A stretch of DNA of 64,000 nt from Monosporascus cannonballus (taxonomy: Eukaryota; Ascomycota; Sordariomycetes; Xylariales), in assembly GCA_004154925.1 (NCBI GenBank), contig QJNS01000151.1, forward strand, positions 1 through 64,000, written 5' to 3'. The notes below the pieces were generated by a model. The model saw only the letters and a list, made by a program, of their open reading frames with translations. It had not been told where the DNA came from and did no database searches. Within the stretch, counting starts at the first letter, position 1. Each line of letters starts with the position of its first letter. Positions 37,904-50,300 of the stretch are shown in pieces. Position numbers and translations under genes: made by a program.

Positions 37904-38184
37904 TGAATTGGGGTAGGGGGAGAATTGGTTTTGATCAGTGCGGATAACCATTTTATATCACGGTATAAAATCAGATTGTCGAAATAAAGAACTTAATCCG
38001 ATTATATTACTGGTGTTGAACCTCGATAACTGAAAATGACGGAAAATATGCTAAGCGGTGATGGTCGCTGGTGATGCCTGAAGGTTAAACCTATGGCGAA
38101 AAAGAACTTCTTAATATATATGCGAGACTCGAGCTTTCTGATCAGCCGAGCCTGATCATGGGTGTAATACCCCGCCCCATTTCA
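37904..38184 (-). mobile_element. 281-bp solo LTR or short inverted-repeat element inside D
   Basis: Non-coding and much richer in G/C than its surroundings. Its ends are TGAATTGGGGTAGGGG and the near-complement CCCCGCCCCATTTCA. The host sequence is interrupted cleanly, with ATAA on both sides (37900-37903 and 38185-38188). Read on -, it begins TGAAATGGGGCGGGG, has an ATATATATTAAG TATA-like stretch and ends CCCCAATTCA. TG...CA ends fit a solo LTR; the inverted ends would also fit a MITE. Confidence 0.65.
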
Positions 38185-38701
38185 ATAACTATATTTTCGG
38201 TAAATTGTCCGATTACAAATTTAATTCGTATAATAAACGTAATAAGTCGAATAAAAAATACCCGAAATATGTTCGGCATTAAATTAAAAATAATTATAAC
38301 TTAGTCGAAAATTCGTTAAAAAAATTCTAATGTAAAAAATTTAAAAACCTTTTTTAATTGCTTAATAAAATTCAGCTAAATAACCTGGTTCGTTCGAAAA
38401 CACTTTCCAATTTCGAGAACTTTCTTTTTCTTTTTAAGTTTCTTATAGGCGGCTTAAAAAGACGTCGTAAAGTTATTATTATCTTTTTTAAATTAAAAAA
38501 TACGTTCGTTTATAACATCCAAATGTCGGAAAACCTTTTCGCCAAAAAAACAAAGCTTTTCCTTTTTCTTTTCGGATTCTATTCCAATATCCAGGTTATT
38601 AGAAATCTGGTAAATAGGTTGTTCGGGCTACTTGCTAATAAACATAATATCGGCAATATTGCTCAAAGTCTAACGGTATTACTAAATAAAAATTTGCAAC
38701 G

Positions 38702-39092
38702 TATAACAGCTAAAGGTTTAACCAATTATTAAATCTTAATCGTACGGGTTTATATTAATAGGAATATCGTAAAACTTTATAGTAATAAAATAACTTAATT
38801 ATATCTTTTAATATCAAAGGTACAAAAATAGAATTATAAGCAATTGACATTAATAAGTATTACAAATTAAAACTATTTAAACTATGGAAGTAATAAACGT
38901 ATATATAATAGTTTTAGTATTACTGCTTATTTCTGCTTAACTGTGCTCAGCGAAATCTTGCTAAGCAGTTGCTCAGTGCTAATTAGTCGTGCTCAGCAAA
39001 TCTTCGCTAAGCACCCGTCACGTGACCTAAGAGGTGGTCCGTATCATCCTCGTTAACCGTTTTCTGAGGCCGGAGCCTGTCAGGTCGTAACA
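38702..39092 (-). repeat. LTR of fragment D (type 3, 391 bp)
   Basis: On - it begins TGTTACGACCTGACAGG and contains repeated GCTCAGC/GCTGAGC-like words. It ends in the shared terminus (here TATA at 38702). The U3-like half matches the solo LTR at 46155-46531. Confidence 0.82.
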
Positions 39093-39263
39093 TAAAGCTG
39101 TAAATACATCTAGCGAAAAAGAATCCGATTAATTTTAATTAATACGATACGTTAATATTAAGTTATTTGAATTTGTTGTTACGAAATGCTAAAAAGTGTT
39201 GCGCTTACTTATATATTGCGCTCGCCTATATAGTACGTTATTATTAAATAAAAATTTATATCG
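39093..39263 (-). other. Leader fragment of the inverted element that carries LTR F
   Basis: 171 bp between the LTR of D and the start of inverted LTR F. Its right end matches the first bases after the LTR in elements B and D; the rest is not recognised. Confidence 0.45.
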
Positions 39264-39364
39264 TATAAGAGGTAAAGGTTTAACTAACTATTAAACCGAA
39301 ATTTAACGAGTGTATATTAATAGGAATATTGTAAAAGTCTAAGCAACGAAATAAACTAATTACG

Positions 39365-39759
39365 TATTATGACCTAACGGTCTTGACTTTTTTGCGAACG
39401 GTCGGGCCTACGAAAAAGAAAAACCTCGACCGCCGCCAAGATGTTACGTAACCAGTTCAAAGGTTTCAAAGTGCCAAGTATTTTAAACCACTTAAGCCGG
39501 CAAAAGAGCTTAAAGGGCTTAACGGGCTTAAGATTTTAAGCCGTTTAAGGACCTTAAGCCAAAACGAAAATATATATATTTATTATTTTTATAATTTAAA
39601 AAAGTTTAATTTATAATTTAATAATATTAATTAAAGTATATTTAATATTATAACACATAACATATTATTATATTTATTATTTAAAATTTTATAATATATT
39701 TATTAATATAAATTCGTATAATTAAAATATAATAATTAATAAAATTTTAAATTATTATA
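39365..39759 (+). repeat. 5' LTR of element E (type 2, 395 bp)
   Basis: Begins TATTATGACCTAACGG. The end is RIP-altered to ATTATTATA. Its right half is almost devoid of C/G compared with the 3' copy. Confidence 0.85.
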
Positions 39760-42700
39760 TGTTATAAATCATTATTTAATAATATTATTAAGCATTAAGT
39801 ACTATCGCCAATATTATATTTATTAATAAATACCTTTAATAACTTATTTACCAAGTTCTTAATAACCTAAATATTGGAATAAAATCCGAAAATAAATAAT
39901 TTCACTTTTTTTGCAAAAAAGGTTTTTAACGCCTAAATGCTATAAACGAACGTATTTTTCAGCTTAAAAAATAATAATAACCTTACGACGTCCTTTTAAA
40001 CAGCCTATAAAAAGCTTAAAAAAAAGAAAACTCCCGAAATCAATAAGCCCTTTCGAAGAAGCGAAATTATTAAATTAAATTTTACTAAAAATTTAATGTT
40101 TTTTTAAATCTTTTAAGCTAAAACCTTTTAATAAAACTTCGAACAAATTATACCTGTTCTTAATTAAATATCAAATATATATCGAGTATTTTTCTATTCG
40201 ATTAATCCCGTTTATTATAGGAATTAAGTTTGTAATCGGACGATTTACTGGAAATACGACTATTTAATTCGAATTTATTATAAGAAAATACGTTATTTTG
40301 CTAACTGAAAAACGAAACTCAAAAATATTGCGAATATATAATGATTACGAATAATTTAAATAAATATTAACGAAGATCTTTCGAATAATAAACGAAGAAC
40401 AAAAACTAAAATATAAATCTAGTAATTACGATAAAAAGAATTAATATCTAATTACGACAGTCCGTTAATTTAATTAGCCGCTAAGCTGAATTGGAAATAA
40501 AAAATATTAATAATTAAGTTTTTCGACGGCCTAAAAATATAAAAAGAATTTTTTTAAATTAAATCGGTTTATTTATTTATCGAATTATATCGTTATAACA
40601 GTTAAGATCGACGATCGATAATACGTTTAACGCATTAAAGGCATCAAAAGAAAAAATAATAACAAATCTCGATATACGGTTAATACTAAGGTTTTTTTAA
40701 CGTAATAACATTGTTTATAGTACGGAATTAAGGCCTATAGAACTAGGAATTACTTATTAAAAGCACTGGAGCCAAATTAAATATTTTAATTATAATAAAA
40801 CAGGATATACAACAGCGTAATATAAGGTATCCTAGAAATCTCGTCAGGATAACTGGAAACCTATACCTAAGGAACAATCTAGAAAAACTAGAAAAAAAGA
40901 AATAAACCTATTAAGATAATTCGATCTAAGTACGTACCGAGCCCCCTATAGTAAAAAACTTAACAGAAAATGCAACAAGGTAAAAAATTAACTTAATAAA
41001 CATTACGAATATAATAAAAAACGTTATAAACATAATTACGCAAATACTAGGTTTAAACAAAGAAAATCTATCTCGAAACTCCTGATCGATACAGCAGGAT
41101 ATATATTATATATTGTCGACGGTAAGAATATCTCAATTAGAAAAAATAAAAACAATATATTTACGGTCGGATTACCCGCATATATTATAAAAGATTCGAC
41201 TTTTCAAACCGTACCGGAAATAACAAAAACGATAAATAATAATATTAATATTTTCGATCTATAGCCCTAGAAAATGTTCAGCAACTAGCCAAAACAAAAA
41301 ACTGGCTCAAAAAAAATAATACTTAGAAAAAAGCTCTTTGCATTATTATTAATAATAATATAATTACTAAACGGAAAAGGAATTAATATAGTATATAATA
41401 AAAAAATATTACTAAAAAAGTATTATAAATCTCCATTTTTAATTAATATTGATTATAAACATTTATAAAACAAAGTTGTTAAAAAAACACGTTAATTTAT
41501 AAACACGTTCTAAAATAATCATTAGAACGAGGTATAATAGGATGCAATTAAAAATATAAAAGAACGATTTATTAAATAAAAAAAGAAATTATAATAAAAT
41601 TAAAAATATCTGATAGAGTTCGAAAAACAGTACGCCGATAATAACGACAAATATAATAATTTAACGCGCTAAGTAACGAAATATAAATAAAGTTTAACAA
41701 AATTGAACAAAAGTTAAAAAAAAAGTTATCTACAAGAAAATCGTAAAATAACGAAACTGAAAAGAATTAAAGAGAATTCCTAAAAAAAGCGTTAAATACG
41801 ACGATAAAAACCGTTAATAATTTTATTACTTTGGATATACGAATCGAAACGTATTAATATATCGTAATAATAAATTTCAAAGCTTTAAAAGGGAATTAAA
41901 TTATACTAAATTTGATTAATAAGTTTAAATTGCTATAGAGATGTAAATTAAAATCTTATATAACGATAAATGTCGATAATTAAAGATTTACTTATGATAA
42001 CGGAAAAATTATACGCGAAATTGATTATTTCGAGATTTTTGTTTAAAAACGATATTAAACAGTTAATTTCGATATTATTCTATTTAGAAATTACGATATA
42101 ATCTTAGGATTATTATAGATACGTTAATACGAAATTTTAATTAATAAAAAGATTAATTAAATGAGGTTCGCGTTATAGCTTATTAGCAAATAAAAAAAGG
42201 AAATAAAGATTTTAATATTCGATCGAAAATAGCAATAAATACAGATATAGAAATATGATAAAACCTTATTATTTAAAGAGATAAGATATAAGAAAGAAAA
42301 TAGATATTAAAGAAAAATATAACGTATTATTGTTATTATCAGAACGAAACTAAAGTAATTAAATGGTTATTTAAATTAATAATAATTTTAAAAGTTAAAA
42401 GATCTGATTAATGTATTATTATAATAATACAAATATAAGCAATTTTTTTTAAAAAGGAATTTGATACGAAATTATTAGAATATAAAGAATAGAATTATAA
42501 GATAATCCTTAAAAAAGATTTTCGATAAGGTTTTACCCTATTTATAACCTTAACGAAAACGAATTATGTATTTTTAAAGAATACTTAGAAAATCGATTAT
42601 AAAAAGAATGGATTTAATCTTCGAAGTTATTAGCAGAATACCTTGTATTTTTCGTACCGAAAAGAAAAAACGGAAAATTACGACTTATAGTAAATTATCG

Positions 42701-45700
42701 ATAATTAAACGATATTATTATTAAAAATCGAATATTATTACCTCTAATTACAAAAATAAAAAATCAACTTTATGGAACCTAATAGTTTAAAACATTCGAT
42801 CATAAAGATAAATATAACCTTATTAAAATTAAAAAATAATACGAATAAAAAATAACCTTTAGGATAAAGTACGAATTATTTAAATATTTGATTATATTAA
42901 TAAGAATTACAAACATACTAATAACCTTTTAACGAATAATTCATTATATATTACGAAAATCTTTCGATATTTTGGTCGTTTGCTATTTTGATAATATTTT
43001 TATTTTTTCAAAAATAAAAAAGCATATATTAGATACGTTCATAAAGTATTTTAAGCTTTATAGGACGTAAGGTTATTTATTAACGCAAAAAAAGTTAATA
43101 TTATATATAAGCAATAAAATATCTGGAATATATTATTACTTTAGAATATATTAGGATAAACGTTAAAAAAAGTATTCTAATTACAGAATAACAAACGCCA
43201 ACAATAATTAAAGAAATATAAGTATTGCTTAAATTCGTTAATTATTACAAAAAGTTTATTCGGAACTTTAGCAAACTAACCATATCTCTAATAAACTTAA
43301 CGAAGAAAAAAAGTTCAAATAAATGCCAAATATAGAAAAAGCATTTTAAAATATTAAGGATGCGATTATTAACGAATTAATATTAATTATATACGATTTA
43401 AACCGCCTTATTAAATTTAAAACCGCTATTTCGAATTATGCGTTAAAAATAATAATTGGATAACGAAATAATTAAGGCAAATTATACCTTATTATATTCT
43501 TTTTATATAAATTAAAAGAAACCGAATTTAATTACGGTATTTGAAATCAGGAACTTATGGTTAATATTATAACATTTTGAAAATTTAAGCATTTTTTAAA
43601 AGGAAGTTTGTACTAGATTAAGATTTATACGGATTATTAAAATCTTGTCCGATTTATTACAATCAAGAAACTTATAAAACGATAATTTCGTTACGCGAAA
43701 AGATTAGCGAATTTTAATTTCGTTATTATTTACAAAAAGGGATTAGAAAAAACAGAGTAAATATGTTAAATACGAAACGAAATTTCGAAAGAAAATTAAT
43801 TAAAATTAATTATATAATTTTCGATATTATTATAAAAGAATATTTACTTTTATTACGAATTGCAATAAATCGGATAATACTTTTTAATATATATTAAAAA
43901 ATCCAGTTATATAACGACGGTTTTCTAAAAGAACCAAAAATAAATAAGATATAAATTCGAGAAAAATACCAGAAGGATTTAATACGAAATATACATAAGT
44001 ATTAGCTATACGAATATCTAAAGATTTATAAAACCTTCAAACGAGTTTAACGTATATATTCTTTTTTTAAAATAAAATTAACGGTATAGAAAATCATATA
44101 ATAATACGATATTTACGCTAAAATAAAAGTTCGATAATATACGATATACGAAGAATTACAGCTATTATTAATCGTAAAACGATAATAATATTAATTATAT
44201 TCAACTTTATTACTAAACTTCTTATATAAAAAAAAATCTAATTATAAGACTATATTTTGATAATATTTTCGTAATTATCGACCGATTTACAAAACCTTTT
44301 ATTTCTTTACTATGTCACGAAAATATAAACGCCGAACAAATAACATATATTTTTTTCAAACATATTCTTAATAGAACGGAATTATTATTAAAACTTATAT
44401 TAAATAAAAGATCGATATTCGTATTTAAACTTTAATAAGGCTTTATAACATAAATTAACTTAAATATTAAATTAGTTAATATATTTAAACTTTAAATAAG
44501 CGGATAATTAAAATGAACAAAGCAAATATTAAAAATCTATTTACGATATTATATTAATTACTCATAAGATAACTGGGTTGAAAAAATACTTATCATTTAA
44601 TTAACTTATATTATTAATTATTACGAAAACATTGAAAAATACTAGCAAACATAAATTTTGATTTTATTTTAAAGGTTTATTAAAAAATATATAATTATAA
44701 TCCAATTAATATCCAAATAACTTTTATATTAAAATAGTGACGATAATTATATTAAAAAATAAAAATAAAAATAAAATTCGTACGAAATCCAAAAAAAAGT
44801 ATTATAACTAAAGAAGGTTAAACAACTAACTTTTAAAAAAAAGAAAATAATTTTTTTTGTTATTAAAAATATTTAAATTAAGAAACCCAATAAAAAACCC
44901 GATTTTAAATATATCGATCTAAATAAAATCGCCAAGAAAATCTTAAAGAATAATGACTAATTAAAATTCCTGCCGAAAGTTAAAATCTATTTAATTTTTT
45001 ACGTTTTTTTATTCGAATTAATAACAAATATAATCAAGGTATATAGGGTATAGAACGATGTAAAAATAGAAAACAAATAAGCATATAAAGTAGAAACAAA
45101 TTTTCGATAGGTGAAAATGAGATAAATTTACCCAATACCTAATGAAATAGAAAAGTTACCCGGATTTCGAAAATACTTAGAAATTTGCTAAGAATTTTAT
45201 TGGCGTTTAGCGCCTGCTGAAAAGTTTTTATCAGTAACAATAAGCGCATCTTAGTTAATAGCCAATCAGTTAATAACCGGAATATCGAGCTAATCGGCCG
45301 TAACTTGCATTAACGTAATAATCGTAACGGCGCCCTTTAATTATTTTTATTTCTTTAGGCGTTTTAACCTTTTTATAATTTTCGTATATTTGATACCTTA
45401 ACGCAATATTTCGATATTACGATAACGAAATAGCCGTCTTTGTTTTTGCAAACGGTTTAACTTATTGGCAGCCGTTTATAAAATTTCGCGATTTTTTTTG
45501 TTTTTTTTTTTTAGGTTTTAAACGGTTTTTTTTATCTAAAAACTTTTGATGTTTAATTTCGAAAAGGCCGAAAACATTATCAGGACTGCCATAATAAATA
45601 TAACGCGCATATTTTAAAAAATTCCAAACAATTTTATATTTTGTATTTTTATTTTTATAACGAAAATAAACAAATATTTTAAAATATAAATGTTAAATAC

Positions 45701-45853
45701 GTTTTCAAAAAATAAAACCATTAATACGTTTAAAAAAACAAAAAATTTTAAGGTAAGCTAATATAATAAATATAAAAAAAAAGGTCACGTATTAGAACTA
45801 ACAAATAATTAATTCAATCTTTAAAGATAAAAATGTTAGAAAAGAAAAAATCG

Positions 45854-46630
45854 TATTATAATTTAACAGTTTTAGTTTTTTTACGGACGGTCGGGCTTAC
45901 GAAAAAGAAAAACCTCGACTGCCGCCAAGATATTACGTAATTAATTTAAAGGTTTTAAGGTACTAAGTACCTTAAGCCTTTTAAGCCGGCAAAGGAACTT
46001 AAAGAGCTTAACGGGCTTAAGAGTTTAAACCGCTTAAGCATTTTGACCCAGAACGAGAGTATATATACTTATTACTTCCATAATCTAGATAGCTTTAGCT
46101 TGCAATATAACATTGTTACCCAAGGCACCTTTGGTATTACGAGACGTAATACGTTGTTACGACCTGACAGGCTCTGGCCTCAGGAAACGGTCAGCAAGAA
46201 TGATACGGACCATCCCCCAGGTCACGTAACGAATGCTTAATAAAGACCTGCTGAGCACGAGTGATCAGCATTAAGCAATTGCTCAGTAAAGATCTGCTGA
46301 GTAAGGATAAGTAAAGATGAGCAGCAATTCCAGAATCAAGATATATACGCTTATTATTCCATGGTCTAGATAGTTTCAGCTTGCAATATAACATCGTTAC
46401 CCAAGACACCCTTGGTATTACGAGACATGATACGTTACTGTATCCATTGCTACAGAGTCCCACGATACTCCTGCCAACATAAACTCGTACGACTAAGATT
46501 TAATAGTTGGTTAAACCCCCTAGCCGTCACATACGTTACTGTATCTATTGTTCAGTTTCCTACGATACCTCTGCCAACATAAGCCGGTACAACTAAGGTT
46601 TAATAGTTGGTTAAACCCCAAGCCGTCACA
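45854..46630 (+). repeat. 3' LTR of element E (type 2), interrupted by a solo LTR
   Basis: Pieces 45854-46154 and 46537-46630 sum to 395 bp with one copy of the TACGT duplication, equal to the 5' LTR. The end is AGCCGTCACA. Confidence 0.88.
46155..46531 (+). mobile_element. Solo LTR (type 3, 377 bp)
   Basis: Runs TGTTACGACCTGACAGG...CTAGCCGTCACA, flanked by TACGT at 46150-46154 and 46532-46536. It is strikingly rich in C/G compared with surrounding copies and has few RIP-like changes. It is probably the product of LTR-LTR recombination of a late insertion into the 3' LTR of E. Confidence 0.92.
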
Positions 46631-46903
46631 TTACGTTTCGTAATACTAAAAGTATCTTAAATAACGAAATTATATTACAAACTAATATTATTTACCTATA
46701 AAAATATCGGACATACATATTCTACTGTAATTATATTAAACCTTTATTAAATCTTAACGGTTTTACGGATTCAATATTATTAGATTTAATTAATTTTATA
46801 TAAATTTACTTGAATCTTGTAACTAAGCGAAATCTCAATTAGGTAACTTGATTATATAAATCTTCGACTGTTTCTAAAGGCTTAATCTGGTCGGGTTATA
46901 ACA

Positions 46904-46930
46904 TTAATCTTATTTTTATATATGCTTATT
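46904..46930. other. Host sequence between inverted LTR F and element G
   Basis: 27 bp ending in TTATT, the target duplication of G. It rejoins the sequence at 61186 once G is removed. Confidence 0.6.
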
Positions 46931-47326
46931 TGTTATGACCTAACGGTTTTAGCTTTCTTACGGAGGGTCGGGCTCACGAAAAAGACAAGCCCCGACCACG
47001 GCCAAAAAATTACGTAACCGGCTCAAAGGTCTTAAGATGCCAAACATCTTAAGCCTCTTAAGCCGGCAAAAAAAACTTAAAGGGCTTTACGGACTTAAAG
47101 ACTTAAATCGTTTAAATATTTTAAATTAAAACAAAAATATATATATTTCTTATTTCTATAATTTAAACAATTTTAATGTATAATAAAATATCTTATTTAA
47201 AATGTTTTTGAAATTACGACATATAATATATTATTATATTTATTATTTAATTTTTTACGGTATTTTTATTAATATAAATCCGTACAATTAAGGTTTAATA
47301 ATTAATTAAATGTTTTAATCGTTATA
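46931..47326 (+). repeat. 5' LTR of element G (type 2, 396 bp)
   Basis: Begins TGTTATGACCTAACGG. The left half keeps C/G while the right half is RIP-altered, ending ATCGTTATA. Confidence 0.87.
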
Positions 47327-50300
47327 CGTTATAAATTATTATTTGATAATACCGTTAGATTTTAAATAATATTATTAACGCCATATTTATTAGCAAATAG
47401 CCGGAACAGCCCATTTACCAAATTCTCAATTACTCGGATATCGGAAGAAAATCCGAAAAGAAAAAGGAAAAAACTTGCCTTTTTCGCGAAAACGTTTTTC
47501 GATATTCGAATACCACAAACGACCGCATTTTCCAGCTTAAAAAAGATAATAATAATCTCACGACGTCTTTTTAAACCTCTTATGAAGAATTTAAGAAAAG
47601 AATTTTCGAAACCGGAAAACCCTTTTAAATAAACTAGGTTATTTAGCTAAATTTTACCAAAACACTAGAAACGGTTTTTAAGCTTTTTAAATCAGAATTC
47701 TTCGAAGGAATTTTAATTAAGTTATAATTATTTTTAACTCAATACCAAATATATTTCGGATATTTTTCTATGCGAATAATTATATTTACTATATAAATAA
47801 AATTCATAATCGGACGATTTACCGAAAATACGGTTATTTGGTTCGAACTTATTATAAAAAATACTTTATATTATTAATCGATAAAAAAACCTAAAAATGA
47901 TATAAATTTATAATATTCGAATAATTCGAATAAATATTAACGAAAGTTTTCAGAATAATAAACGTAAAAAATAAGAGCAAAAATATAAATTTAATAATTA
48001 TAACAAACTGATTAATGTCCAATTATGGCAATACGTTAATTTAGGTAGTTATTAAATTAAATTAAAGACAAAAAGTATTAATAACTAAGTTTTTCGACGG
48101 TTTAAAAAATATAAAAGGAATTTTTTAAGCTAAATCGGTCTAAATATTTATCGGATTATATTATTATAATAATTAAGATTAACGATCGATTATATGTATA
48201 ACGTATTAAAGGTATTAAAAGAAAAAATCATAATAAACCTCGATATACGACTAATATTAACGTTTTTCAACGTAATAATATTTCTTAAGATACGAAACCG
48301 AGATTTATAGAACTAGGAGCTATTTATACAAAAAATTAAAGCCAAATTAAATGTTATAATTGCAATAAAATAGGATATAAGACAGCGTAATACAAAGCAC
48401 CTAAGAAACCCCGTCAAGATAACTGGAAACCTATACCTAAGAAATAATTAAAAGAAAATCAGAAAAATAAAGATAAATCCATTAACATGATTTAGCTTAA
48501 GTACATACCAGGTCCTCCATAACGAAAGGCTTAGCAAGGGTTATTACGATAAGAAATTCGATAAGGAATACGAAAAACCAGAAAGCTAACTTAATAAATA
48601 TCGCGAGCATAGTAAAAGGCATTATAAAAATAGTTACGCAAATACCAAAATTGGACAAAAGAAAATTTGTCCCGAAACCCCCGATCGATACGGCAAAATG
48701 TACCCTATATATTGTCGACGACGAAAATATTTCGATTACGAAAAATGGAAATATAATATTTACGAAGGGATTACCCGTACATATTATAAGAGATTTAACT
48801 TTTTAAATCGTACCGAAAATAATCAGAACGATAAATAATAATATCGATATTTTCGAATTATAAGTTCAAAAAATATTTAATAATTAGCCGAAATAAAAGG
48901 TTAATTTAAAAAGAATAATATCCGTAAAACACTCTTTTGTAATATTATTAATAATATAATTATTAAACGGAAAAAGGATTATTCCAGTATGCAATAAAAA
49001 TATATTGCCAAAAAAGTATTACAGATTTCCATTTTTAATTAGCAGTTATTATATATTTTTACGAAAAAAAAGTATTAAGGAAAGAATACGTTAATTTATA
49101 AAAAATCTTGGAAATAATAATTAAAACGACATATAATAAAATATAATCGTAAACATAAAAAAATAACTTACTTGATAAAAAAAGAATTATAAAAAACTTA
49201 AAAATAATTAATACGATTCGAAAGAAAAATATGCAGATATTAATAACAAATCTAACAACTGAACGCATTAAACGAAAAAACATAAATAAAATTCGACAAA
49301 TTCAAAATATATTTAAAAAAAGTTACTTCTATAAAAGACGCAAAATAACGAAATCTAAAAAAATTAAAAGGAATTTTTTAAAAAAATATTTAAACGCGAT
49401 AATAAGAACCGTTAATAACCTTATTATCTTAAATATACGAATCGGAACGTATTAATATATTATAATGGTAAATTATAAAGCTGTAAACGGGAAATATATT
49501 ACACCAGATATAATTAATAAATTTAAATTATTATAAAAATATCAATTAAATCTTTATATAACGCTAAATATCAAAGGTTAGAAATTTGCTTATAATAATA
49601 GAAAAATCATACGCGAAATTAATTATTTTAAGATTTTTATCTAAGAACGATATTAAACGCTTAATTTCGATATCGTTTTATTAGAGAATTACGATATAAT
49701 TTTAGGATTATTAAAAATATATTAATACAAAGTTTTAATTAATAAAAGAATTTACCAGATAAAGTCTATCTTATATCTTATTAATAAATAAGTCAAAAAA
49801 ATTTAAATTCTTAATATTTACTTAATAATAACAAGGAATATATATAAAAATAAAATAAAAACCCTATTATCTAAAAAAGCCAAATACAAAAATAATTATT
49901 ATCAAAAGAATACGACATATCGTTATTATTATCAAAACGAAATTAAAGTAATTAAACAACCATTTAAAATAAAAATAATAACTTTAAAATTAAAAGATCT
50001 AATTAATATATTACTACAATACCATAAATATAAGTAGCTTTTTTTAAAAAAAAACTTCATACGAAATTACTAAAATATAATAAATCAAGCTATAAAATAA
50101 TTCTGAAAGAAAAGGTTTCGATAAAATTTTACCTTATTTATAATTTTAACTGAAACGAATTACGTATTTTTGAAAAATACCTAAAGGATCGATTACAAAA
50201 AAATAGATTTGACCTTCGAAATTACTAGCAAAATACCTTATGTTCTTCGTACCTAAAGAAAAGAAGAATTACGACTTATAATTAATTATTAATAACTAGA

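Larger units (their letters stand above)
35458..39092 (-). mobile_element. Fragment D: inverted Ty3/gypsy element, truncated in reverse transcriptase
   Basis: Reverse-complement match to elements A/B/E/G. The LTR lies at 38702-39092 (outer end at 39092), followed leftwards by gag, a zinc-knuckle region near 37,340-37,390, and the start of reverse transcriptase, where similarity stops abruptly at 35458 against the LTR of element A. Everything downstream of the early RT region, including the catalytic box and integrase, is absent from the window. It is interrupted by a 281-bp insertion at 37904-38184. Open frames on + in 38,358-38,732 are antisense shadows of its gag region. Confidence 0.82.
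39365..46630 (+). mobile_element. Element E: Ty3/gypsy retrotransposon, RIP-degraded
   Basis: Structure complete: LTRs at 39365-39759 and 45854-46630 (395 bp each once the solo LTR is removed). The target duplication TTACG is at 39360-39364 and 46631-46635. Gag is followed by a zinc knuckle near 40,780-40,830 (Cys codons all Tyr). RT contains YFDN at 42984-42995, then come RNase H and integrase (to about 44,650) and a chromodomain-like segment at about 45,085-45,235. The 3' part carries an antisense coiled-coil frame like that of A. Stops are dense. Confidence 0.88.
39264..46903 (-). repeat. Inverted LTR F (type 4), split by element E
   Basis: Pieces at 39264-39364 and 46636-46903. On - it begins TGTTATAACCCGACCAG at 46903 and ends in the shared TATA/CACA terminus at 39264. 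The duplication TTACG flanking element E shows the two pieces were contiguous. Its outer (U3-like) half differs from types 1-3. Confidence 0.72.

Noticed and set aside
37904..38184. Telomere-like or G-quadruplex repeat from the GGGGTAGGGGG end
   Set aside because: Single occurrence at an element border, not a tandem array.
38358..38732. 124-residue open frame on + in the AT-rich block
   Set aside because: Lies antisense to the gag region and LTR junction of inverted fragment D; apparent length comes from AT-rich composition.
46043..46463. Two short open frames over the solo LTR
   Set aside because: Entirely within LTR sequence; non-coding by structure.
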